Positions 8,646-17,104 of a stretch of 64,000 nt of DNA are shown one piece after another (the first letter of the stretch is position 1; each line of letters begins with the position of its first letter). The notes under the pieces are model-generated. The model was not told where the DNA came from. It ran no database searches and worked only from the letters and a program-made list of their open reading frames with translations. The position numbers and the translations under genes are program-made. Origin of the DNA: Limosilactobacillus pontis (GTDB lineage: Bacteria > Bacillota > Bacilli > Lactobacillales > Lactobacillaceae); contig NZ_PNFV01000001.1 of NCBI RefSeq assembly GCF_002940945.1, positions 248,001 through 312,000 of the forward strand, written 5' to 3'.

Positions 8646-8721
8646 TGAGAAACAAGCGGGTCCTTAGCGTCAACCTCCGTCCTATGCTAGCCGTACAGGA
8701 CGCCGAGAAGCTTATTTCTCA
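8646..8721. repeat. Cloverleaf-like intergenic element
   Basis: Outer arms TGAGAAACAAGC (8646-8657) and GCTTATTTCTCA (8710-8721) pair in 11 of 12 positions. Inside, GTCCT (8679-8683) pairs with AGGAC (8697-8701), and GCGTC (8667-8671) could instead pair with GACGC (8699-8703). A smaller hairpin GAGAA/TTCTC competes with the right outer arm. On the plus strand a T6 run follows at about 8730. It sits between the DUF3042 terminator and the 3' end of the rhodanese gene. It looks like a dispersed intergenic repeat or a structured RNA; only one copy is in this window. Confidence 0.45.
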
Positions 8722-8742
8722 GCCTCTGTTTTTTGCTTAAAT

Positions 8743-9162
8743 TTAGTACTTGGCCTTCTTGGTCTTGCCGTCCCAGCTATTGTAACCACCCTTCAGAATA
8801 TACAGCTTATGATAGCCATGTTTTCCCAGGAAAGCGGCCGCCTGGGTACTGATGGTCATCCCCTGATCATACAGGTAGACGGGCAGGTCTGGCCGAAGTT
8901 CGCCATATTGCTGACGCAGATAAACATACGGCAGGTTACGGGCCCCAAGAATGTGACCAGCCTTAAACTCATTCTCCTGGCGCAGATCAATCACCTGGGC
9001 CTTACGGATCCCCTTTTGGAACTCCTCCTGGCCCAAAACAGTGGCATAGTGGTTACGCCGCCAGTATTGAAAGACCCAACTCAGCAACCAGGCCAGCAGA
9101 AGAATAATAACAACAGTATTGAAAATTAATAATCCTTGACTAACTCCTAAAATCACGATCAA
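8743..9162 (-). CDS. Membrane-anchored rhodanese-like protein lacking the catalytic cysteine
   Basis: A 139-residue protein with one N-terminal membrane segment (residues about 5-30) and a cytoplasmic rhodanese domain of the YqhL type (residues about 50-135). In active rhodaneses the PVYLYC loop carries the sulfur-accepting cysteine; here that position reads YLYDQGM with aspartate, so sulfurtransferase activity is not expected. Two starts are possible: TTG at 9162, close to GAGGCG, or GTG at 9156, with better spacing. It follows glucokinase by about 12 bases and is the last gene of the cluster 5-FCL, rhomboid, yqgQ, glcK. Confidence 0.85.
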   Translation of the reverse strand: MIVILGVSQGLLIFNTVVIILLLAWLLSWVFQYWRRNHYATVLGQEEFQKGIRKAQVIDLRQENEFKAGHILGARNLPYVYLRQQYGELRPDLPVYLYDQGMTISTQAAAFLGKHGYHKLYILKGGYNSWDGKTKKAKY

Positions 9163-9174
9163 TTCGCCTCACTA

Positions 9175-10146
9175 TTACTCGTTGGCAAACTGCCGAGCTA
9201 GAGAAGCGGCACCGATGACCCCGGCGTCGTTACCCAGTTCAGCCAGCTTCAGTTGTGTCGAAGTCCGTACTGTTGGGAAGGCGTACTTTTCAAAGTTAGC
9301 CTTGACCCGCTTGAGCAGGAAGTTTCCGGCAGCAGAAACCCCACCACCAATGACCACATATTCAGGATTGAGGATGTTACTCAGGTTAGCACAGGCCAGC
9401 CCCAGATAATGAGAGACCTCGTCGACTACCTTGTTAGCCAGGTAGTCGTTTTCTTTAGCTAGGTCAAAGACAATCTTGGAGGTGATTTCGTCACCGTTGT
9501 CAATCATGGCCTTCAGGCGGCTGCTGCCCTCGTATTCCTCGGCCTTGTCCTGAGCGATGTGAACAACCCCGGTTGCGGAAACGTATTGTTCCAGACAGCC
9601 ACGGTTACCACAAGTACAAAGGTAGCCGTCTGGCTTCACGATCATGTGACCGACCTCGCCGCCGGCACCGACCAGTCCGTGAACCAGTCTGCCGTTGGAG
9701 ATGATTCCACCCCCAACACCAGTCCCAAGAGTGATGAAGGCAACATCGTCACCTTCGTTACCGGCACCCTTCCAGCGTTCACCAAGTCCGGCCACGTTGG
9801 CATCATTATCAAGGGCAAACTTCATTCCGGTACCAGCTTCGATGGCTTCCTTGACGTTCTGGGTCGTCTTCCAGTTCAGGTTGTAGGCACCGACAACGGT
9901 CCCCTTATCCCGGTCAATCGTCCCTGGGGTCCCCATCCCGATCCCGATAAACTGATCCTTATTCATCTTATAAAGGTCCAGATGGTGGTTGATGGATTCA
10001 ATGATGTCCGGAACGATGTGGGAACCTTCATCCAGAATATTGGTCCGAATTGACCACTTCTGTTGAATTTCACCATTTTCCGTCAAAATTGCAAACTTGA
10101 TGGTCGTTCCACCAAGATCAACACCAAATAATTTCTTGTTTGCCAT
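9175..10146 (-). CDS. glcK: ROK-family glucokinase
   Basis: Phosphorylates glucose to glucose-6-phosphate with ATP. The protein is 323 residues. The N-terminal ATP phosphate-binding motif VDLGGTTIKFAI, the catalytic DNDANVAGLGE segment and the zinc-binding CTCGNRGCLEQY motif typical of ROK kinases are all present. In a heterofermentative lactobacillus this is the entry kinase for the phosphoketolase pathway; that role is inferred. It lies 20 bases after yqgQ, and the yqgQ-glcK arrangement is widely conserved in Firmicutes. Confidence 0.95.
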   Translation of the reverse strand: MANKKLFGVDLGGTTIKFAILTENGEIQQKWSIRTNILDEGSHIVPDIIESINHHLDLYKMNKDQFIGIGMGTPGTIDRDKGTVVGAYNLNWKTTQNVKEAIEAGTGMKFALDNDANVAGLGERWKGAGNEGDDVAFITLGTGVGGGIISNGRLVHGLVGAGGEVGHMIVKPDGYLCTCGNRGCLEQYVSATGVVHIAQDKAEEYEGSSRLKAMIDNGDEITSKIVFDLAKENDYLANKVVDEVSHYLGLACANLSNILNPEYVVIGGGVSAAGNFLLKRVKANFEKYAFPTVRTSTQLKLAELGNDAGVIGAASLARQFANE

Positions 10147-10166
10147 AATAATTCCTTTCCTGGGGA

Positions 10167-10406
10167 TTAGTATAGTTTCCCCGTTTGTTCTCGTTTCAAT
10201 TCTTCACGATGCTCCTTGCGCAGGACGATCTTGGCCTTCATATAGGTCGATCGATCAACGACCCCTGACTGGTAAAGGTTATCCAATTCGATTGCCATCA
10301 GTTCAATGTCGTATAGGCGCTTGCCAACATAGACAAACACGTTAAACTCCTTGAGCAACTGCTGTACATCATATAACGTTCTAAATTCACGCGGTACCAT
10401 TGTCAT
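10167..10406 (-). CDS. yqgQ: YqgQ family protein (DUF910)
   Basis: A 79-residue helical protein matching the YqgQ/DUF910 family, with the characteristic YDVQQLLKEFNVFVYVGKR pattern and a charged C-terminus. A biochemical role is not established for the family as far as I know. The start could be 10406 or the ATG at 10400, since the ribosome site is weak. It lies between rhomboid (whose stop is 6 bases upstream) and glucokinase, suggesting translational coupling in a single operon. Confidence 0.88.
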   Translation of the reverse strand: MTMVPREFRTLYDVQQLLKEFNVFVYVGKRLYDIELMAIELDNLYQSGVVDRSTYMKAKIVLRKEHREELKREQTGKLY

Positions 10407-10412
10407 GACTAA

Positions 10413-11072
10413 TCAGCTCACTTCCCAGATCAGAACCAGAACACCAACCAGCAACACGATAGCGCTCACCCAACGCTTGGCGTTTGCTGTCCGTCCCAGC
10501 TTGGGGGCGCCAACAACGTATGCCATTAAGAAGCCTCCTATCAGACCGCCAATGTGTCCCGCTAGGTCAATTCCTGGCACTAACAGGTCGGTCCCAACGT
10601 TTAACAAGACTAGGATGAGAAACTGACGACTGAGTTGGCGTAACACCAGATTGTCCCGAAATGACTCACCAAGCATCAAAAAGGCCCCAAACAGTCCAAA
10701 GATCGCCGTGCTAGCCCCGGCTGCCAATCCGCCTGCCAGCCAATAGGCGCTACAAAGGTTACCAATGATGGCACTGCCGAAGTAGATAACCACCATCCGC
10801 CAGTGGCCAAACAGCTGCTCGATGTAGAGCCCAAGAAAGTAAAGGGTCAAGCTATTAATTAACAGGTGGGTAAACCCAATATGAACAAAGACCGGAGTAA
10901 TGAGGCGCCACCACTGGCCGGCCCGCAAAAGATCCAGTTGTAAGGCCCCAAAGTGTACTAGTACCGCCGGATTGGTGGATCCGCCAACCAGGGTCATTGC
11001 CAGGTAGACCAGGACCTGGATAGCTACCAGGGTAACGGTAACCGGCGCCAGGGACCAACTACGCGACCGCAT
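10413..11072 (-). CDS. Rhomboid-family intramembrane serine protease
   Basis: A 219-residue polytopic membrane protein with six predicted membrane segments. The catalytic serine is S121 in GASTAIFG, and the partner histidine is H173 in AGHIGG. The HxxxxHxxxN signature is present at H64, H69 and N73, and the WWR loop at residues 54-56. The residue after the serine is Thr rather than the usual Gly. Unlike Bacillus YqgP (GluP) it has no long C-terminal TPR region, so it is a core-only rhomboid. It lies 3 bases after the 5-FCL gene. Confidence 0.93.
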   Translation of the reverse strand: MRSRSWSLAPVTVTLVAIQVLVYLAMTLVGGSTNPAVLVHFGALQLDLLRAGQWWRLITPVFVHIGFTHLLINSLTLYFLGLYIEQLFGHWRMVVIYFGSAIIGNLCSAYWLAGGLAAGASTAIFGLFGAFLMLGESFRDNLVLRQLSRQFLILVLLNVGTDLLVPGIDLAGHIGGLIGGFLMAYVVGAPKLGRTANAKRWVSAIVLLVGVLVLIWEVS

Positions 11073-11075
11073 TGA

Positions 11076-11630
11076 TTAACACTCCGCCAGGGTCAGAATC
11101 CTAGCAATGTGCTGGTCATGTTCGTCCGGCTGCCACTCATCGTCAGTGGCCAGCTGAGTCGGTAAGGCCAATGAGACCGTGTCCCCGTGATACCTGCTCA
11201 GATAGCGATCATAGTAACCGCCCCCGAAACCAAGTCGGTGTCCATTCTGGGTAAAGGCCACCCCTGGAACCACCATCAGTTCAATCTCGTCGGGACCATA
11301 TACCCGGCCATCCGCTGGCTCCAAAACGCCGAAGGAGCTCTCCACAAAGCTGGTGTCCTCCGTGATCTCAACAAACTCCATCTGCCGCTTAGGAAGGGTC
11401 CGTGGCACCACCACTGTCCGTCCCTCATGACGGGCGTGCAGCAAAATTGGGGTCGTATCAATCTCAAATGATTGGCTGAGGGTCAGGGCAACCACCTTGG
11501 CACGCATCCACTCTGGTTGGTTAAAAAGCATCGAAGTCAGACGCTTTTCTTCGCTAAGACGCGTATTAAGATCTAGCTGCTGGAGGCGTGCGATGTAGGC
11601 CTGGCGCAGCTCATTCTTGGAATACGTCAT
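11076..11630 (-). CDS. 5-formyltetrahydrofolate cyclo-ligase
   Basis: Converts 5-formyl-THF to 5,10-methenyl-THF with ATP, clearing an inhibitory folate. The protein is 184 residues from the ATG at 11630; a TTG at 11639 lies too close to the GGGGAG ribosome site. The substrate/ATP-binding motif GFGGGYYDRYL is near residues 135-145, and the basic N-terminal region (LRQAYIARL) fits the family. It is the first gene of the cluster ending in the rhodanese gene. A 40-base inverted repeat lies upstream at 11719-11758. Confidence 0.93.
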   Translation of the reverse strand: MTYSKNELRQAYIARLQQLDLNTRLSEEKRLTSMLFNQPEWMRAKVVALTLSQSFEIDTTPILLHARHEGRTVVVPRTLPKRQMEFVEITEDTSFVESSFGVLEPADGRVYGPDEIELMVVPGVAFTQNGHRLGFGGGYYDRYLSRYHGDTVSLALPTQLATDDEWQPDEHDQHIARILTLAEC

Positions 11631-11718
11631 TACTCTCAAATCTCCCCTTTATACAAAATGATAAACGGTTACAAGAATACATTATTACAGGTCACCCCTT
11701 AATTTGCAAGCGTTTTTT

Positions 11719-11758
11719 CCGGTGGTAAATTGTTTAAAAGCATTTACCTACCACCGGT
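11719..11758. repeat. Inverted repeat upstream of the 5-FCL operon
   Basis: CCGGTGGTAAAT and ATTTACCTACCACCGG pair with a 4-base bulge around a loop of about 11 bases. There is no T-tract after the stem on either strand, so it is not a normal terminator. It could be a leader hairpin or operator. Confidence 0.45.
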
Positions 11759-11788
11759 GATTAATTCACCAGGGCCTGATTTTGTGCA

Positions 11789-11827
11789 TAAAAAAACCAG
11801 CAATTGCAAAAAGGCAATGGCTGGTTT
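11789..11827 (-). terminator. Intrinsic terminator of rpmG
   Basis: On the minus strand AAACCAGCCATTGC pairs with GCAATTGCTGGTTT (one mismatch) and is followed by a T-tract. Confidence 0.88.
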
Positions 11828-11844
11828 AATGAACTAAGCAATCA

Positions 11845-11994
11845 TTACTTAGTTTCGCGGTGTAATGTTACCTTGCGTTCCCGTGGGCAGTATTTCTTTA
11901 ATTCAAGCCGGTCGGGATTGTGACGACGGTTCTTGCTGGTTAAGTAAGTCCGCTCGTGGCATGAAGTACATTCAAGGGTAATGTTGACACGCAT
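11845..11994 (-). CDS. rpmG: 50S ribosomal protein L33
   Basis: A 49-residue ribosomal protein with the L33 pattern ([10 protein letters not shown] start, [16 protein letters not shown] core, TLHRETK end). Cys9 and Cys12 form one CxxC pair and Cys36 is present, but the fourth zinc ligand is Glu, so the zinc site is incomplete. This matches the C-minus trend of many lactobacillus L33 copies. It has its own terminator and a clear GGAGGTT-type ribosome site. It stands alone between the 5-FCL operon and PBP2b. Confidence 0.95.
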   Translation of the reverse strand: MRVNITLECTSCHERTYLTSKNRRHNPDRLELKKYCPRERKVTLHRETK

Positions 11995-12131
11995 GAGTTA
12001 TAACCTCCAAACTTTATTTGATCTTAATTGGTTATTTATCGTAACCCTAACTCGTACAACTATATCATTTATTAATTGGTTTGGCTAGTGATTTAGCAAA
12101 GTTTGTTAAGGAAATTGCCTTGACAGGCCTG

Positions 12132-14216
12132 CTATTCCCCATCCGTGAAGCCTTTAGGCGACTGAACCATCTTCCAGTAAGCCTCAAAGATCTGCTTAGC
12201 CATGTTGATGTTGGCACCCCCATTTTCGTTGGTCGAGCCCGGAATGGCTAAGGCGACAACCACCTGCGGATCGTTAGACGGTGAATAACCAGCAAAACTG
12301 ATCGTCGCGGTAGGATGTTTCTTGTAGAAGGTTTCGGCTGTCCCCGTCTTCCCGGAAACGGATGGCTTAACCGTCCCTAATGACTTGGCGGTAACGTAAG
12401 GGCTGGTCCCATGGGTAACCAGGTAGAGCCCGTGTCTTACCAGGTCGAAGTCGGCCTTGGAAGCCGGAATCGTGGCTTGAACCTGCGGCTGGGTAGTGTA
12501 TGCAACCTTACCCAACTGACCGTTCTTCTTGGTGCCCCGAATGGACTGAACAACATACGGCCGCATCCGGTAACCCCCGTTAGCAATTGTTGACATGTAC
12601 TGGGCCAGTTGAATAGTGGTATAGCCATCGTAGTTCCCATAGGCCAAGTCAAGGGCTGAACCAATGTGCTCCTGTGTCGAAGGTCCGAGGTAGCCAGCCG
12701 TTTCACCCGGCAGGTCAATTCCGGTCTTGACTCCGAGCCCAAACATGTTGAAGTAGCCCCGCTCCTTAGCAAAGATACTTGGCTTCAGAGTGATCTGAGC
12801 GTTAGGACTGTACTTCATGCCTCCTTCTTTCATCGCCAGCTGCATCATGTAAGAGTTGGAGGAAACCTCAAGGGCGGTTGGCGCATCCAGTGCCATGTTG
12901 GCTGAACCACCGTGGTTAAACCAAGAACCCTTAGAGGAGGTCCCGGCCACCTTGATCGGCTGATCGACCAAGGTATTATTCGTTGGTGTAATCACGCCAT
13001 CCATCAGGGCACCCATAATCGTGGCCCCCTTGACAACCGACCCCATGGTGATCGGGTGGTTAATGGCCCCAATCTCATCAGGAGTCTCTTTTCCGGTCGC
13101 TGGATCCCGATCGATTCCGGCCATTGCCAATACCGCTCCGGTGTGCGGATTCATGACTACAGCGTAGACACCGGTTGAGTAAGCGTTCCCCGCCGCAGAA
13201 TAGTTATTCTTGAGGATCTCTTGAACCCGGTTCTGGAACTTGGAGTTGATAGTCAGAACCAGGTTATCCCCCTTCTTTCCAGGGTACTTCATGACTTCCT
13301 TGGTCACACTGTTATTTTTCGTGGTAACCTCCGTCTGCGACTTGGACCCGGCCAGGGTAGCCTGATATTCCTTCTCCAGGTAACTCTGCCCCACGCTATC
13401 GTTTCGAGAGTAACCTTGCGAAAGCAGACTATTGACCTGATCACTAGGCAGTCCCGTCGTGGAAACCGTCCCGGTCAGGCTTTGAATATCCTTGCCCTGA
13501 GGATAGTTCCGCGTCCAGGCAGTTCCAATCTTAACCCCGGGCATCTCGCTGAGGTGTTCGCCAACAGCAGCCAACTCGTCAGCAGTAACCCCCGTTTCCT
13601 TGATGTAGGTTGTTGATAGAGAGTAAGCCCCGCTCATTGCTGCGTAAATCCGAGCATTATTCTTCTGCTGACTCGTCAGGTGCCAGGCGTCCGGGTGGCT
13701 GTTCAAGTAGTCTAAGGCCCGGTTGTACTTGTCATCCTCGCTATCGTCGCTACTGGTCTTGACGTGCTTGAGGATGCTATCCAGCCGCCCCTTGTCCGCC
13801 AGGTAGTAGTCCTCTTCGTTTCGATCGGTCAGCCGGGAATTCTTATTGGTTACAGTCACGTACCGGCCAAGTCGGTTAGCAATCTTGTACAGTTCAGCTG
13901 TGGTAACGTTTGATCCCTTCGTGTAGGTGATTGCCTGGTGGGTCTGGTTACCAACCATGACCTTTCCCTGAGCGTCATAGATCATTCCCCGCTGGACATT
14001 ATTGGTCTGAATCGAGGTGTCAGACCGCTTAACCTCGGCCTTATACGCTGTCCCGTTCAGTACCTGCAGGTAAAACAGCCGGGCCGCCAGTGCCAGCAAA
14101 AGAATGGCAACAATCCACAACAGAAAGTTCAGCCGGAACGGAATCACCGACTGAGCACTGCGTTTCTTGCGGTTTTGTGAATTAAATAAGTTCTTTATTC
14201 GATCAAAGACTTTCAC
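12132..14216 (-). CDS. Class B penicillin-binding protein (PBP2b type)
   Basis: A peptidoglycan transpeptidase of 694 residues with a cytoplasmic basic N-terminus, one membrane anchor at residues about 30-48, a dimerisation/pedestal domain, and a C-terminal transpeptidase domain. The catalytic motifs are S393-V-V-K396, S452-S-N454 and K623-T-G625, all intact. The large insertion in residues 100-250 is typical of elongasome or septal PBP2b-like proteins of lactobacilli. The start is a GTG at 14216 with AAGGAG 12 bases upstream. It is divergent from yfhO. Whether it serves elongation or division cannot be read from the window. Confidence 0.93.
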   Translation of the reverse strand: MKVFDRIKNLFNSQNRKKRSAQSVIPFRLNFLLWIVAILLLALAARLFYLQVLNGTAYKAEVKRSDTSIQTNNVQRGMIYDAQGKVMVGNQTHQAITYTKGSNVTTAELYKIANRLGRYVTVTNKNSRLTDRNEEDYYLADKGRLDSILKHVKTSSDDSEDDKYNRALDYLNSHPDAWHLTSQQKNNARIYAAMSGAYSLSTTYIKETGVTADELAAVGEHLSEMPGVKIGTAWTRNYPQGKDIQSLTGTVSTTGLPSDQVNSLLSQGYSRNDSVGQSYLEKEYQATLAGSKSQTEVTTKNNSVTKEVMKYPGKKGDNLVLTINSKFQNRVQEILKNNYSAAGNAYSTGVYAVVMNPHTGAVLAMAGIDRDPATGKETPDEIGAINHPITMGSVVKGATIMGALMDGVITPTNNTLVDQPIKVAGTSSKGSWFNHGGSANMALDAPTALEVSSNSYMMQLAMKEGGMKYSPNAQITLKPSIFAKERGYFNMFGLGVKTGIDLPGETAGYLGPSTQEHIGSALDLAYGNYDGYTTIQLAQYMSTIANGGYRMRPYVVQSIRGTKKNGQLGKVAYTTQPQVQATIPASKADFDLVRHGLYLVTHGTSPYVTAKSLGTVKPSVSGKTGTAETFYKKHPTATISFAGYSPSNDPQVVVALAIPGSTNENGGANINMAKQIFEAYWKMVQSPKGFTDGE

Positions 14217-14398
14217 AGGATCTCAATTCTCCTTCATTGTAGTGACTATTATTCTACCAAATTTTGTCGTTGGGCGCAGAAAGCCCCTCACTACTAACGT
14301 AAAAATAATACTCTTTATTTATGAAAAAATGAACACTAAACTGCCATGATTTACTTAAATTTAATTCTTGGAGGACGACTTCTCTGCTTAGAACGTTA

Positions 14399-14404
14399 TA
14401 TAAT
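14399..14404 (+). promoter_or_regulatory. TATAAT box upstream of yfhO
   Basis: A perfect TATAAT lies 38 bases before the GTG start at 14442; no good -35 is seen. Its position supports the internal start, because the upstream ATG at 14346 would lie before the transcript. Confidence 0.35.
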
Positions 14405-14441
14405 ATTCAGCAATAACCATAAGAGGAAAGGAATTCTTTTC

Positions 14442-17045
14442 GTGAATCGTCTGAATTGGAAAAAACAGCACACATTGATTCTGATCGGGAGCTTCTTGAT
14501 CCCGGTTATCCTTATGGGAGCCTACTTTGCCTACCGGCAGATGGCCCCCTTTGGTCCAAGCAGCCTGTTGACAGTCGACCTCGGTCAGCAGTACGTCGAC
14601 TTCTTTGCTTACTTTCGCAACTTGATCCTTCACCATCCGGGGAGTCTCTTCTACTCCTTTAGCAAGGGGCTGGGCGGAGAAATGCTGGGTACCAATGCCT
14701 ACTACCTCTTCAGCCCGCTCAACTTGATCCTACTCTTCTTCCCAGGCAAGTGGCTGACCAGCGGGGTAATGGCCCTCACTATCATCCGCTATGGACTAGC
14801 GGGAATGACCATGGCCTGGCTGCTCATCAAGACCGGGCTTCAACAAGGTTATCGGATCTGGGCCTTTAGCACCGCCTACGCCCTCAACGGTTGGATGATC
14901 GCTAACCAGCTCAATATGATCTGGCTCGACGCCCTGATTATCCTTCCACTGATTATCTGGGGCCTGCTCCGTCTCATTCATGACCGACGCCCGGGAACCT
15001 ATATTGCATGGCTGGCGGTCATGATGGTCGATAACTACTACATGGCCTGGATGATCTGCCTATTCACCATCCTTATCGTTGCCTGGCAGTTGCCGACGTT
15101 GCCAGATTGGCGGAAACGGGGGAAAGCCTGTGGGATCTATCTGGCGAGTTCCCTAGCCAGCGCCGGGATCGCAGCCATTACCCTTTTGCCAACCATCTAT
15201 GCTTTGACGACCAGCAAGGGAACCTACACCGAAACCATAATCAGCAGCAAGTTTGAGTACCAGCCGATCAAGATGCTCGGCAAGCTGGTCCCCGGATCGT
15301 TTGACTTCAGCCAGATGCCCAGTGGTCAGCCTAATATTTATATTGGTATGCTGCTGATCATCGGGGCGGGGCTATACTTCTTTACTCGCCGTATCAAGTG
15401 GTCTCAACGCCTCGTTGCCGGTCTAATTACCGTCTTCTTCATCCTATCGTTTTGCTATGAGCCCCTGGATCTTCTCTGGCATGCCGGACAGTTCCCGGTC
15501 TGGTACCCGTATCGGTTCTCGTTTCTCTTCGCTTTTTGGTGTATCCTGCTTGCCGCCCAAGTCCTTCAACCTGACTTCCAGCTCCAGTGGCCTGGGGCCC
15601 TGACCGTCCTGGTATTGAGCGGATTCATCTTCTGGGTGACTGGCCGGCTGAAGCTTTCCTACCTTACGACTAGTCAGCGGCTTATCGGTCTGGGCTTTGT
15701 CGTGGTTGCGCTGGCTTCCATTATGATTGCCCGCCGCAATTCTCCCCGGCTGTACGACTTTTTGATCATCCTGGTTGTGGTCTGCGATGTAAGTACCGCC
15801 GCCTTTACGAGCCTCAACAAGATTGCCTACGTTTCCCAGGCCGAGTTTGGCAAGTACACCCAGCAACTTGATACGGCCAGCCAGCAGTTGAAGCACCATG
15901 ACCACGGTTTCTACCGGGTTGCCAAAACTTTCATGCGAACCAAGGATGACCCGATGCAGGGAGATTTCTACTCCGCTGACCATTTTGGCTCCACCCTGGA
16001 ACCGCCAATTCCAGCCTTCATGGGGGCAATTGGCCAACCGGCTGGCGATGGTTTTGTCAGCTATGACAACGGGACCCAAGTCAGTGATGCCTTGCTCGGC
16101 TTTAAGTACACAATGACTGCCCGGCACCATGGAATAATGGCTGGCGACCAGATCATGCCCCCATCTGGCTACCGGCCCGACTGGCTCCAATTGCCCCAGG
16201 TTGGCCAAACCAAGATGATCACCAGTCGCCAGAATCCGGCCGCCCTGCCGATTGCCTTCGGGGCCAGCTCGGCAATTTTCCAACTGGGCAAGGCCACCCT
16301 GGATCCGTTAAGCTACCAGTCACAGATCTTCCAGGCACTAGCTGGTCGGCCAATCAACCAACCCCTGTTTAACGTTCAGAATTTTACTGCCGTCCGCTTT
16401 GAAAACGTCCAAGCTGCTCACCAGATCACGGGAACAGCTTTCCGCAAACAGAACCTTCTCAAGCCAACCGCCATTAAACTGAAGTTTATCCCGCCAACTA
16501 ACGATTCCTACTACCTCACCCTTGGTCCCGAGGTCAAGGATAGCGTCAGCATTAGCATGAACCGCCGTGACTTCAGCCAATACAGCACCTACCGCGACAC
16601 GGTGGTGATCAATCTAGCCCGTCACCAGAAGGGAAAACCGGTCACCGTCACCTTCCGACTCAAGAAGACCAGCGTCTGGTTGCAGAACGTCAGTGTCTAC
16701 CGGCTCAATCAGCGGGCCTTTAATGCCAGCCTGAAGACTCTCCAGCGATCACCGCTGAAAGTTCAGCATACCACCCCAACCAGTATCAGCGGAACAGTCA
16801 AGATCCACCAAGGCCAGTCAGCCCTAATGACCACTATTCCGGCGGCCACGGGCTGGCACGTTCGAATTGACGGCCACAAAGTCCAGCCGCGAACCGTGAT
16901 CGGCACATTCATCGCCCTGCCGATCACGACCGGAACTCACCGGGTGGCATTCTACTACCGGCCACCATACCTGATTCTCGGCGCAATCATAACTGCCGTC
17001 AGCCTCACCCTAACCTGCTACCTCATCCGACGTCAACAAAAATAA
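14442..17045 (+). CDS. YfhO-family multi-pass membrane protein
   Basis: A large integral membrane protein of 867 residues with about 12-14 membrane segments in its first ~450 residues, a long extracellular region (about 480-830) and a final C-terminal membrane helix. The pattern SLLTVDLGQQYVDFFAYFRN with a downstream acidic loop is characteristic of YfhO/GT-C-like proteins, which are implicated in glycosylation of lipoteichoic or wall polymers. The frame is open from an ATG at 14346, but AGAGGAAAGG lies about 10 bases before a GTG at 14442, making that the likely start. It is divergent from PBP2b and ends at a terminator. Confidence 0.88.
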   Translation: MNRLNWKKQHTLILIGSFLIPVILMGAYFAYRQMAPFGPSSLLTVDLGQQYVDFFAYFRNLILHHPGSLFYSFSKGLGGEMLGTNAYYLFSPLNLILLFFPGKWLTSGVMALTIIRYGLAGMTMAWLLIKTGLQQGYRIWAFSTAYALNGWMIANQLNMIWLDALIILPLIIWGLLRLIHDRRPGTYIAWLAVMMVDNYYMAWMICLFTILIVAWQLPTLPDWRKRGKACGIYLASSLASAGIAAITLLPTIYALTTSKGTYTETIISSKFEYQPIKMLGKLVPGSFDFSQMPSGQPNIYIGMLLIIGAGLYFFTRRIKWSQRLVAGLITVFFILSFCYEPLDLLWHAGQFPVWYPYRFSFLFAFWCILLAAQVLQPDFQLQWPGALTVLVLSGFIFWVTGRLKLSYLTTSQRLIGLGFVVVALASIMIARRNSPRLYDFLIILVVVCDVSTAAFTSLNKIAYVSQAEFGKYTQQLDTASQQLKHHDHGFYRVAKTFMRTKDDPMQGDFYSADHFGSTLEPPIPAFMGAIGQPAGDGFVSYDNGTQVSDALLGFKYTMTARHHGIMAGDQIMPPSGYRPDWLQLPQVGQTKMITSRQNPAALPIAFGASSAIFQLGKATLDPLSYQSQIFQALAGRPINQPLFNVQNFTAVRFENVQAAHQITGTAFRKQNLLKPTAIKLKFIPPTNDSYYLTLGPEVKDSVSISMNRRDFSQYSTYRDTVVINLARHQKGKPVTVTFRLKKTSVWLQNVSVYRLNQRAFNASLKTLQRSPLKVQHTTPTSISGTVKIHQGQSALMTTIPAATGWHVRIDGHKVQPRTVIGTFIALPITTGTHRVAFYYRPPYLILGAIITAVSLTLTCYLIRRQQK

Positions 17046-17097
17046 AAATGCAGCCATCCAGAACTATCCTAGATGGCTGCGTGGCATTTTAAAAGGC
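17046..17097 (+). terminator. Bidirectional terminator between yfhO and the HesB-like gene
   Basis: GCAGCCATC pairs with GATGGCTGC around a 13-base loop, extended by AAAATGC and GCATTTT on the outside. T-rich on both sides. Confidence 0.75.
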
Positions 17098-17104
17098 AAG
17101 TTTC

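Noticed and set aside
11705..11720. CcpA cre-like sequence TGCAAGCGTTTTTT
   Set aside because: The left half fits but the right half lacks the required C and A, and the position upstream of the 5-FCL operon gives no independent support.
14346..14441. Longer yfhO start at ATG 14346
   Set aside because: It would lie upstream of the TATAAT at 14399, and a good ribosome site precedes the GTG at 14442.
15444..16283. 279-codon minus-strand frame inside yfhO
   Set aside because: It is antisense to a membrane protein gene and its composition follows from the coding frame on the other strand.
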